From: Reclinomonas americana ATCC 50394 | Lineage: Eukaryota > Jakobida > Jakobea > Jakobida | Direction of reading: 5' to 3' | Length of the DNA: 37,491 nucleotides | Assembly (NCBI GenBank): GCA_048213135.1 | Contig: PS015066.1 | Span: forward strand, 25,160 to 62,650 | Shown here: positions 23,929 to 36,400 of the stretch, in pieces | Layout of the letters: every line of letters starts with the position of its first letter | Numbering within the stretch: position 1 is the first letter of the stretch | Notes under the pieces: model-generated | What the model saw: only the letters and a program-made list of their open reading frames with translations | What the model was told of the DNA's origin: nothing | Database searches by the model: none | Translations under genes and position numbers: made by a program

Positions 23929-24725
23929 GGAGGTGTGCTTCTCGGTCTCGAGTCGCCATGCAAACAAACCTGTGGCCCAGATGGCCTCCGCTTCCGGCTC
24001 CGTCTCGGTGATGCGGAACTGTGCACGCGAGAGCGTCGAAGGTGAGAATCGACAAGGCGACAACACATCGACGGCAGGCGCACGGCGCACCTCAAAGGGA
24101 CCATTCAGGAGCACGTCGCGATCGCGCACCGGGTGAAAGAGAAAGTAGTCGCTGGTGCTGAACGGGTTCAGCTCGACCACCCACACTCGCTGCTGCTCCA
24201 AATCCACATAAAAGTCGAGCACAAACTGGCCCGTCAGCAAGTGCGCCGGCAGCGACGGGCGAATCCTCTCCGCAAAGTACGTCTGCACGAGCTGAGCAAT
24301 CCGATCGCGCAGCTCGGGGAATTCGGCAAAGAAGCAAATGTAGTGGTACTGTGGAGAGCCATAGGGGGTAAGGTGAGACAGTGAGATGGTCTGCGTCTGT
24401 CCTCCACGCATCGCACCTGCGACATGCCAGTGAGCTGTCCCCGCGAGACGAATGCCCGAAACTCAAACGGCGAGTTCAGCGACATATACTCGCGCACCAC
24501 CACCTTCATATCCCACGGCCGCGCATTGTCCGCATGCAGCATGAGCGCCCACTCGAGATCCTCCGCCACGCGCTCACTCTGACTCAACATGCGCACCGCC
24601 TCCTCGCCCGAGCGCACTCCCATGGCCACATGATACGCCTGAATAATCGCCCGCAACCGCTCATTAAACGACGTGCCTCCGCCCGGCAACAGCCGCCGGA
24701 ACTCCGCCATCGTACACTCCGACTC
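23929..24725 (-). CDS. CDC123: CDC123/D123-like protein, C-terminal part, reversed relative to its N-terminal part
   Basis: On the complement, from the gap edge at 24725: ECTMAEFRRLL, LMLHADNARPWDMKVVVREY, then EFRAFVSRGQLTGMSQ (exon end 24417). An intron leads to the exon starting 24348: YHYICFFAEFPELRDRIAQL, QFVLDFYVDLEQQRVWVVEL and NPFSTSDYFLFHP, the ATP-grasp metal/nucleotide-binding end of D123. A further GT-AG intron probably joins NGPFE to FRITETEPEAEAIW and LFAWRLE. These are the family's conserved blocks in the correct order after the plus-strand piece. Both ends are N gaps, so the piece is most simply an inverted contig. Confidence 0.87.
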
Positions 24726-25241
24726 NNNNNNNNNNNNNNNNNNNNNNNNNNNNNNNNNNNNNNNNNNNNNNNNNNNNNNNNNNNNNNNNNNNNNNNNNNN
24801 NNNNNNNNNNNNNNNNNNNNNNNNNNNNNNNNNNNNNNNNNNNNNNNNNNNNNNNNNNNNNNNNNNNNNNNNNNNNNNNNNNNNNNNNNNNNNNNNNNNN
24901 NNNNNNNNNNNNNNNNNNNNNNNNNNNNNNNNNNNNNNNNNNNNNNNNNNNNNNNNNNNNNNNNNNNNNNNNNNNNNNNNNNNNNNNNNNNNNNNNNNNN
25001 NNNNNNNNNNNNNNNNNNNNNNNNNNNNNNNNNNNNNNNNNNNNNNNNNNNNNNNNNNNNNNNNNNNNNNNNNNNNNNNNNNNNNNNNNNNNNNNNNNNN
25101 NNNNNNNNNNNNNNNNNNNNNNNNNNNNNNNNNNNNNNNNNNNNNNNNNNNNNNNNNNNNNNNNNNNNNNNNNNNNNNNNNNNNNNNNNNNNNNNNNNNN
25201 NNNNNNNNNNNNNNNNNNNNNNNNNNNNNNNNNNNNNNNNN
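24726..25241. other. Assembly gap (516 N), right edge of inverted piece
   Basis: Hides sequence between the reversed CDC123 piece and the 5' part of the 2OG-Fe(II) oxygenase gene. Confidence 0.99.
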
Positions 25242-27052
25242 ACCCACTTGCGCACTTTCACAGGCAATGTGCACACTGGGTGGAAGCACTTGCTCTTCCC
25301 CGAGAGCGCCGCAGCAGCACCGTCGGCAGCAGTGGCGGCGGAGGCGGACGATGACGGCGCCATGCTCATTCGCCAGGAGTCGCACCGCGAGGCCACACTG
25401 AGCCACGCCGGCATGTCGATGATGGCGGCCGCGCAGGATGACGAGGCCGCGGTGCCGTCGTCGCCCGCGCCCCTCTCGGCACACGACGTGATCAGCAAGA
25501 TGAACAGCTTCCCACAAGTGCCGTGCGTCGCTGAGCGCTTGCCGGTGAGTGCCACGTCGTTTTCCATGCATCAGCCTTCGCTGACGGGTTTGTTGTGCAA
25601 GTTCGCCTTGTGGTACGATCTATCGACGCGAGCCGAATTCGCGTTCAAGTTTGTGGACTCACTCATGCGGCACGGATACTGCATGGTTTGTTCTCATTCC
25701 ATGGGCAGTCAGCCATGCTGCAAACACCGACTGTGCGCTGGGTGCAGGTCCAAGTGTTGGAGGACGATTACTCGCCGATCGCTACAATGTGGGAAGACCT
25801 GCGCAAGTTCATGACCGAGAACAGCGAGGAGGAGAAGCTGGCTCTGTGGCTCAACGACTGGGATTGCGGGTTCGTGCTGGTTGCATCCATGACTGCTTCT
25901 CAAGCTTCTCATCCATCTCCATCAGGTATGCGTTCGCGCCCGACATGTTTGAGCAGTTCCGCTTCGTCTACTCTTCCAGTTGAGCTCGAGATGTTCATTA
26001 CGCATTACAAGCCCAGCGTTCTCCGCCGACACTGAACACCCGCTGCAGATGTTCGTGAGCGCTCGGATTACCCGTGGCCGCAGAAACCAGCCACGTTTCC
26101 GACCTCGGTTGTCAGCTGCGTCTCTCTCTCGATGCTCCTTGCTGCAGGAGGGCACGATCTCATGCGTGCGTGCATGTGTGTTTGCGCAGACTACCATGAA
26201 ACCATGGATGGACTGGCTCGTCAGCTGCTGGAAGCTGTGGCGGTGGGTCTGCATGCCGATCCAGCGCGCTTCCTCGAAGTGTGCGACGAGTCGCCGCTGC
26301 CGATCGGCAAGTACTCCAACGGCGATTTGCGCATGTTCCGTTACCACACGGAGACCGCCGGAGAGAACTACATTGGTGAGGCGCGAGACCAGGTTGGGGA
26401 TGCAAAAGCGCGTGCACTCACTTGCAGTGTCATGCGCAGGCGAGGTGCACTGCGACATTAGCATCCTCACTTGCATTCCCGTGTCGACGGCCGATGGACT
26501 GCAGGTTTTCGGTGCGTCATCATAACCTTTTGTGCGTCGCTCAAAGAGACTAACGCGATCGTGCAGACCGCAGCGGCATGAGCTGGCAGCTGCCCGAGGA
26601 GCACGGGTACGGACCGGCGACACGCGATGTGGTCGTGTTCCCCGGCGAAGTGTTGTGCGGTGAGCAGTGGGTAGGAGTTTGAAGGCAGCAGAAAGAGTCA
26701 TCGCTCTCACAGATGTGGTGCAGGACTGACGGCTGGATGCATACCCGCGTGCCCGCATCGGTTTGCTCTCTTTTTTGTTGCTTCTCGGCCTCGACGCTCT
26801 GGTCCCTCACTCGCTTTGTTGTCTCTCCTATCCAGTGTGAAGCTGAATCCACATGTCGTGGAGCGTTACTCCATGCCATTCCTGCTGCGTCCGCGTGACG
26901 AGGCGCCGATCCGCAGCGTGCTGGAGGGCCGCATTGCGGCCGAGGCCAAGCCGAAGAACATTGTCGAGTCGCCTTCGTACACCGAGTTCTATCGAGCGAG
27001 TTTCAGCACGTGTCTGTGCACCCCGCGGTGGAAGTATCTGCCACCGTATTAA
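25242..27052 (+). CDS. 2-oxoglutarate/Fe(II)-dependent oxygenase of the isopenicillin N synthase-like family, 5' end uncertain
   Basis: Family members hydroxylate, desaturate or cyclise small molecules using Fe(II) and 2-oxoglutarate. After an Ala/Glu-rich segment (25270-25500), MNSFPQVPCVAERLPV (ATG 25501) begins the typical N-terminus, followed by DSLMRHGYCMVQVLEDDYS and NSEEEKLALWLND. The core has HCD (HxD, near 26450) in GEVHCDISILTCIP, a W/LPEE...VVVFPGE strand, a distal His in PACPHRV (near 26758) split by an intron, and RYS (RxS, 2OG binding) in VERYSMPFLLRP. The stop TAA is 27050-27052. It is intron-rich, with some boundaries unresolved near 25980-26190. The start could be ATG 25501 or lie in the gap. 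Substrate unknown. The stop is 62 bp from the convergent caspase-like gene. Confidence 0.8.
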
Positions 27053-27114
27053 GTAAGGCTCCTGCCAGCCATGTGCTTCTCGTTCTCTTGTTGACCAGAA
27101 TGATGCTCAATTTA

Positions 27115-28461
27115 TCATGTTACCCCGAAAAAGTCGCCGACGGTCACCTCTCGCATACTCTCGTCGCCAATGAAGAGGCACATGAGTCGTGCATCCTCCA
27201 GCTCTCCGCGCGCATCGACACCGAATCTTGGATCTGTGTGTGGCGAGGAGAATGAGGGGAACCACACAGACAAAGATTGACGACAAGTGCGGACAGACCA
27301 TACCCGGTCGACGGCGTGGAAGAAACGAGGGTCTGCGGCACGAAAAGGGAGTGTCGGCAATGGTGAAGAAGATCGCTTCTACTGTTACTGCCACACGAAC
27401 CCTGTACACGTCGACGAGTTTGGTACTGGATGCGGCGTTGCGCAGCACGCGGAGCGTCTCGTACCAACTCCACGTGCCCTGCATGCCCTCGAAATCAGCC
27501 GAGGTGATAACCAGCAGCGGCAGTGTAGCCAACACGCGCCGTGCCTCATCCACCTCGGTTTCGCCTGTGATTGTGCATGCCACCGACGGCAAGCTGTCGC
27601 CCTCCATCAGCGAGCTGCAGGTCGGCGGAAGCTCGTTGCCCGACTCCACATCGAGCGAGTGCTCCGGCACCCTGCAGTCGCACAATGAACGACAGGGGAA
27701 TACGGCAACGCGGGCGGCGAGACGCGACGCACCAGTGCTGGAACAGCCCTCCACTGTAGCAAGCCCCTGTGAACAGCAACGCCTGCGTAATGGCTCCCGC
27801 TCGGAGAAGTGGGACCAGCAGCGCCGCCAGTTCTTGCCAGTGCTGCATGCACCGAGACGCGATGAGCGATCACTGGTGGATATGCTGCATGACGGTCGCA
27901 GCAAACCATGGTGTACGCCGATGTGCTGACTGTGGTGTCAAACGACGACACAGTGTGCGAGTCAACGTGCAGTGCCGCGTCGACTTCTTCATCGTCACCT
28001 CGCGCCTCGTTGAACTCGAGCCACCATCGTCGCCGATCGGGATCCACCGAGTGTGATCGCTGGTAATTGTGGTGAGCGATATGCGAGGGTGANNNNNNNN
28101 NNNNNNNNNNNNNNNNNNNNNNNNNNNNNNNNGGCTGGCCACGCATGCATGCACGCACCAGGAACAAGTCGACTCCACGCTTGCTTCTCTCGGAGAATTC
28201 ACTGTCGTTGTCGGTGCCGCCATGACCCAAGTAGACCAGCAAAAGACGCGACTTGTCGGGCAGTGATCGCACAGTGTGTTTGAGTGATCGCACCGAAGTC
28301 ACCACGATCGCTTCCTGCGAAGATGAGGAGGATCGCTGATTCCACCAGTCGCGCCACTCGTGACACAATCGCTCGATCTCATGGCGATTCTCATCCGGCA
28401 GGCAGTCTGGTCGACCTCCCTGCACGATGATCAGTGACGCGTGATGCACGGGGGAGGTCAT
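27115..28461 (-). CDS. Caspase-like (clan CD) cysteine peptidase domain protein
   Basis: On the complement, from about ATG 28461: ASLIIVQGGRPDCLPDENR, then RLLLVYLGHGGTDND with the His-Gly of clan CD peptidases. Further on is ALLFTGACYSGGLFQHW with the Cys of the A/D-C-(H/Y)-SG motif (near 27765), and then LPLLVITSADFEGMQGTW, the equivalent of the ITSA strand. The C-terminus is DARLMCLFIGDESMREV, stop 27117-27115. The His/Cys spacing and strand order fit the caspase/metacaspase hemoglobinase fold; I cannot place it in a subfamily. A 40-N gap (28093-28132) falls in an intron. The true 5' end may lie in the 361-N gap upstream and could be continuous with the ARM/SPRY-like gene. Confidence 0.6.
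28093..28132. other. Assembly gap (40 N), probably intronic
   Basis: The gap lies between the donor after DLFL (GTGCGT, minus strand, near 28153) and the next acceptor, within the caspase-like gene. Confidence 0.95.
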
Positions 28462-28590
28462 CACCGCTGAGTGGTGAGCGATCGGCACGCGGGACGAGGA
28501 CAACTCCGTCGCTGTGCGGTCGTCTGCATTGTATGTTTCCTGTTGTACACTTTATGGGAGAGGCACTTCCTCTCGCACGAGTTCTGAGCT

Positions 28591-28951
28591 NNNNNNNNNN
28601 NNNNNNNNNNNNNNNNNNNNNNNNNNNNNNNNNNNNNNNNNNNNNNNNNNNNNNNNNNNNNNNNNNNNNNNNNNNNNNNNNNNNNNNNNNNNNNNNNNNN
28701 NNNNNNNNNNNNNNNNNNNNNNNNNNNNNNNNNNNNNNNNNNNNNNNNNNNNNNNNNNNNNNNNNNNNNNNNNNNNNNNNNNNNNNNNNNNNNNNNNNNN
28801 NNNNNNNNNNNNNNNNNNNNNNNNNNNNNNNNNNNNNNNNNNNNNNNNNNNNNNNNNNNNNNNNNNNNNNNNNNNNNNNNNNNNNNNNNNNNNNNNNNNN
28901 NNNNNNNNNNNNNNNNNNNNNNNNNNNNNNNNNNNNNNNNNNNNNNNNNNN
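28591..28951. other. Assembly gap (361 N) between SPRY-like and caspase-like regions
   Basis: The gap hides whether the SPRY-like coding region ends here or runs into the caspase-like domain on the same strand. Confidence 0.99.
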
Positions 28952-30879
28952 AAGGATCTCTAGCGTGTCCAGTGGTCTGCAGATGGAGAAACCGACGGCG
29001 ATATCCTCCGGCATCTCCGGCAGCACTTGCACTCCCATGAAGCGCCTTGTCTGCACACAAAACACCATCAGTGCGTGGCAAACAAGAGCAACCATCACCA
29101 GAGCACAGCGTACCGTCAAGTCGGTGCCTTCGTGGATTTCGCAGCCGAATCGCTTGTTGCGCAGGTCGAAGCGCAGAGTTACCACATCGCCCGAGGTGAT
29201 TGCGAATCCCGACAGCCATGCCGACGCTCGACCATTTCTGTACAGATTTCCATTGGCGAGGTCTGCGCATCGCGTCTGTCAGCTTCCTTCCCCTCCCACA
29301 CACGGGGGTAGAGTGCACGCAACAGAGGCAGGCGGTCGGTGGCGTCGGCAACTGAAACACGTCCATGCGCCACGATTGGGCGGGGATATCGTCGGCCACG
29401 TAGCCGACGGCGCACATGGTGGGCGTGTGGGCGAATGACACACGAATGCGTACCACCATCGTGCATGCGACGCCGATGCGATCGTCGCGCAGCACCTGTG
29501 CAGTGCGACCGGAACGGAATTGCGGCACTGTGGTCTGCACCGTCGACGGCGACGGCATGCTCACATCCGGCTCGAGGTGATCGGTCGACCATGTCAGCTG
29601 GCTAACTGGTCCTGTGTGCGACGCGCGATGAGCCCATCGAGCAGATGCTCGGCGGGTGGCACAAACACGCAACTGACGAGCGCCTGCTGTATTGTGGTGA
29701 CGAGCTGCTGGCACGTACTGCCCGAGTCGCAAACCGGCTCGGCCAGCTGCGCCGCCATCAACACGGTCGACGTCAACTCGGGCAGCGGACCTTGTGACCA
29801 GGCCAGCACATTGGAGGCGAGTCGTAGCAGCGCCTCGATGAACGGTGTCTGCGATCTGGAGAGCAGCTCGGCCGACAGCAACTCCACACCACCGTGACCG
29901 ACAAACGACTGAACGTTCCCGTCGTGCTCTGCGCCACGATCGTGTGAGTGGCAAACCACACATAACTCATGATCGCTCCAGTCGCAACTCCACACTGCAT
30001 TGGTGAGTGTCATGACGGCCTCGATCAGCAGCTCACTGCGCATATCCTCCAGACTGCGACTGCGCAAGTGATCGCGGACCCAGTCCAGCACACGCTCCAC
30101 GCCACCGCCTTCACAAAACGCATCCTGATTCAACGCGCAGCCTGTGGCGCACCACGGCAGTGAGCCTCCTCCGCAGATGGGGAAGAAGAACAACAAGTGC
30201 GCACCATGCATGGAGTTGCGCAGAGTGCCAAACAAGCTCTCCAGTACCATCTCGTCGCTCTCGCTCGCCATGAGCTGCAGCACGCGAGGTACTCCACCGC
30301 ACGAGTGGAAGACAACACGATTGGACAAGCTCCCTGTGATGGAGCGAGTGAGTGAGAAAGAGAGGGATGAGTGAGGAAGGAGTGTGAGGAGAAGAAGAAG
30401 GACAAGAGGAGTGGCCGCACCATACACTGCCACCCAGAGCGCGCGTGTGACTGTCTGTCGCACGCCGATTGTCGCATCTGAGAGGTTCTCCAGCAAGTCG
30501 CTCACCTGCTGCTCCTGTGCCACTCGCAGTGACTCTGCACCACAGAAGAGAAGAAAAGAGAAGAGAAGAGAGAAGAGAGTTAAAAATGTATCTCATGGCC
30601 TTCATCATCATCATCACATGCTGACTGACCATTTATGCACCACGCATCGTCATCGACGAATGCGCTGCCTTCTTTGTCAAGGCGAAGGCGATGGAATCGC
30701 TCGGCTTGTGCTTGGCATTGCTTCTCAATGACTGACAAGGCAACTGCTCCATGTGTGCGCGTGAGACTGAGAGAGCGAGGAGAGAAGGAGAGAGAGAAGA
30801 GTGCTGTGCCACAGACCGTCGTCGTCGGCCATCCAACGCGGCGTTCGTCCCTATCAGTTGTCTCTCACTAACAGGACAT
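28952..30879 (-). CDS. Armadillo-like repeat protein with SPRY-like region, 3' end in gap
   Basis: Possible start ATG 30879 with a GTTAGT donor two codons later. Then SVIEKQCQAQAERFHRLRLD, and helical ARM-like blocks (QEQQVSDLLENLSDATIGV, FHSCGGVPRVLQLMASESDE, LLIEAVMTLTNAVWS, FIEALLRLASNVLAW). A beta-rich SPRY-like part follows: VLRDDRIGVACTMVVRI, TMCAVGYVADDIPAQSW, GNLYRNGRASAWLSGF, GDVVTLRFDLRNKRFGCEI and MPEDIAVGFS, running into the gap at 28951. The link between the two parts is uncertain. Read-through gives QDQLAS and a stop at 29594; a GTCAGT intron (about 29682-29598) instead joins IQQAL to LTWSTDHLEPD. It may therefore be one gene or two tandem genes. Start is 75 bp downstream of the proline iminopeptidase stop, same strand. 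Confidence 0.55.
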
Positions 30880-30953
30880 ATCACGAAAACTTCAAGCACC
30901 ACACTTCATTGGCTTGAGCATGTGCGTGAGAGCGAGCGACGGGAGCAGCGGGA

Positions 30954-32981
<2,028 letters not shown>

Positions 32982-33484
32982 CTGCAGAGTGTGGTGAGAG
33001 AGAGAGAGAGAGAGGAAGAGAGAGAGAGGAGGAGGAGGAGGAGGAGGAGGAGGAGGAGGAGAAGAGAGGAGAAGGAGGAGCAGACGGAGAAGAGAGAAAT
33101 GAGATGGAGAAGAACAAGGAGTAGGAGAAGAAGGAGGAGGAAGAAGAAGAAGAAGGAGAACAGAGCAAGAGAAGAGTAGAATGAGGAAGGATACACTCAC
33201 AGAGAGAGTGAGTGTGCAAACTGTACTGCAGATGACTTCTGTGACTGCTTGAGTCTCTTGACAAGCTCCAAGAATTTCTCCGCAGACAACGCTCTCTTGT
33301 GCCCTCCTCTCACTCAGTTGCGTCTCTCTTTGTGTGCTCTCTCTCACACACACATGTGACTTGCCAGCACACACGCACCCTTCTGACTGCGCTTGAAAGG
33401 GCACGCAAAAACATGAGGGCATGACGTCACCGACGATCTGTCCCGCGTCGTGCAATCACTCTTCGTTTGCTCATTCAGCCGCCC
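32982..33484. promoter_or_regulatory. Divergent region between proline iminopeptidase and Noc1, with a (GGA)n-type purine tract
   Basis: About 33000-33180 is a purine block of GA, GGA and GAAGAA repeats on the plus strand. It is a polypyrimidine tract for the leftward gene, ending in CAG directly before its ATG. The remainder (33190-33484) holds no credible gene. The Noc1 ATG is 33485. Confidence 0.6.
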
Positions 33485-36400
33485 ATGCCACCAAAGGCCT
33501 CAAAAGGTACGCTTGTCATGCATGTGCATGAGAGAGGCGCGCGAGCCTGCAGCCTGTGGTCGCTTGCAGTTGCATGCAGACTCTCCATTATCCTCCTCTC
33601 TCTGTGTGTGGCGTGCTCCTGTTCTCTCGCCACTGGTGGTTCTGTGATGAATGTGTGTGCGTCGTGGTGATGGCGTGGCGCGTTGGACACGAGCGGCCTT
33701 GCGTGTGCGCGTTGTGCTGTTGCTCGTGCACATTCACATGCACATGGCCACCCGCCACTCACACACTCACTTTTCACACGCGTGCAGAGAAATCGGCGGC
33801 GGCGGTGACGGCCGCGGGCAAGGCCAAGTCATCGATGGTGTGTGAGCCCGTCGCAGATGGCCTCCTTTATGCATGAGCTGATGATGTTCGATTTGTGTGA
33901 CCTGCAGAACGGGTCGACGTCGATGCTGCCGGCGCCTGTCACGCAAAAGGAGAAGCAGCAGCGGCAGCTGGAGAAGCAAAAGGCTGCTACCGCTGAGCAG
34001 AAGAAGAAGAATGCCGACCAGCAGCAGCAGAAGAAGAAGGATGATCGCAAGAAGAGGGAGGATCGGAAGAAGAAGGACGACAAGAGGAAGGAGCACAAGC
34101 AGAAGGATCACAAGAAGGAGGACGACAAGAGCAAGCAGACGAAGAAGAAGGACGACAGAAAGGAGAAGCCTGCTGCGCAGAAACCCGCGGCACCGCGCAA
34201 GCCCGTGGCGCCACCGTCGGAGCAGTCGCTGTTGCCGGTGTCGGTGCTGAAGCAGCGAGCGATCCAGATGTATCAGGAGCGCATTCGGCGACATGAGGAG
34301 CAGCATGGTGCGTGTTTCCATGTGTATGTGCATCGGCAGCACGTGCGGCAACTGACCTGTTGTTTGCATCACAGAGGCCACGGCCAGTGCTGGCAAGGAA
34401 TCGAGCGACGATCGGTGGTTGCGAATGGTGCTCAAGTCGGGCACGCTGTCGGATCGTGTGGCCGCCCTGTCGCTCCGCGCACAGCAGGATCCGATTCACT
34501 CGTTGCGACTGATCAAGTCGCTCGTCGCCATGTGTGGCAAGCAGGCTGCGCGTCGTGAGGCGCTGCTGGCTGCTGAGGCACTGAAGGACGCCTTCACCAA
34601 CAGTGACGCGCTGCTGCCGTCCGATCGCCGTCTGCGTTACTTTCACGAGTCTCTGGCCGCGTACCGTGTGACCACACCCGACGGCGACGTCCCCGACCGA
34701 TTGCTCATCGACTGGTGAGTGAGAGAGTGTGTGAGTGGAGAACGCCAACAGCAGGGAGCTGAACGTGGAGTGGGGACGCAGGGCATTTGAGGATTTGCTA
34801 AAGGAGACGCATGGCGAGTTTATGCGCACTCTGGAGGTGATGACGCACGACGCGTTGGAACACACCAAGACCGTGGCGCTGCGCTACTGCTTCGACATGC
34901 TGGTGGCGAAGCCAGAGGTACTTGCGCACACTTGCATCACCTTTGCACCCTCCACTCTTCTCTCACCCATTCACCCAACTCAGGGCGAACGCGTGCTGTT
35001 GAGCATGTTGGCCAACAAGCTCGGCGACCCCGATCGCAAGGTCGCCTCGCGCTGCTCGCACCTCCTCATGCAGCTCATCACCGAGCACCATCCGTCGATG
35101 AAGGCCGTGGTGGTGACCGAGGTGGAACGTCTCATGTTCCGCCCCAATGTGGACCTGCATGCGCTGCACTACTCCGCGGCATTCCTCAACCAGATCATTC
35201 TGACGCGTCGCGACAAGGCTCTCGCCACTTCGCTGCTGGAGATCTACTTTGGTATCTTCAAACTGCTCATCTCCAAGGGCGAGATGGAGTCGCGCACATT
35301 GTCGCTGCTGTTGACTGGTGTCAATCGAGCGTACCCGTTCGCGGCCGGTGCGTCGCTGGATGGCAAGAAGGATCGGAAGCAGGGAGGGCGGCAGCGTCGC
35401 GACGAGGACGAGGCTGCGGAGGCCGCGGAGGCCGCAGCCGCAGACGAGCAGGCCGAGGGTCTCACGATCACCGACAAGTTCCGCTCGCACCTCGACACGC
35501 TGTTCAAGGTGGCCAACGGGTCGCACTTCAACGTGGCCACGCAGGCCCTCCTCCTGCTCCTGCAAGTGTCGTCGGCAGACAGTGGTGAACTGCGCGATCG
35601 GTTCTACAAGACGCTGTACGGTCGTCTGCTGTCACCGGAGTTGCACGTGACCTCGAAGAAGGTGCGGTGTGCAGGAGGGAGTGTCAGTTTGTTGCAGATT
35701 GAGTGACCCTCTTTCTTTCTTCTTTTATTGCATAGGCGCAATTCCTGAACGTGCTGTTCCGTGCCATGCGCGACGACCCGATGGTGGACCGAGTGCGCGC
35801 CTTCACGAAGCGCGTGCTGCAAGTTGGCATGCACCAGATGCCGAGCTTTGTGTGCGGTGCCATTTTCCTGCTCTCCGAGGTCGTGCAGCGTCGATCGGTG
35901 CTCAAGTCCAGCATTCTGCACGCCGAGCACCTCGCGCCGTCCACAAGTGCCACCTCCACGTCCACTGCACCGCCCTTGGCGCGAGGCAAGTCTGCTTCTG
36001 CTGCCGATGCCGATGCCGACAGCGATGAGGATGAGTACTTTGGTGACGCGCGGAAGGTGGTGGAGGTGTGTGTGTGTGTGTGAAAGAGGGAGAGAGAGAC
36101 TGCGCGGTGAGTCCTCACTTTTGATGACACGCAGGACGGTGATGATGACGATGACGAGGAAGCAGACGAGGGAGAGGAGGCAGAGGAAGAGGAGGAGGAG
36201 GAGGACTTTGAGTTTTCCGGTGATTTCACGATGGACGGTGAGAAGGACGATGATGATGATGATGACGACGAGGACGATGAGGATGGCGAAGAGGCTGCCG
36301 ACAAGGAGGAGGGAGAGGAGCTAGCCGACGATGGAGTCTTGTGAGTGAGCCGATGCATGCAAGGCCAATCTTCAAAAGACTCACATCTGCCTTGCAGCAA

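Noticed and set aside
32990-33180. Coding purine repeat (Glu/Arg-rich protein) on the plus strand
   Set aside because: No start, splice or homology support; it is the complement of a polypyrimidine tract.
36130-36340. Acidic low-complexity stretch as a separate gene or error
   Set aside because: Asp/Glu-rich inserts flank the CBF domain in Noc1/CEBPZ proteins, and the frame continues into SDYPYKPLSRDP after a normal intron.
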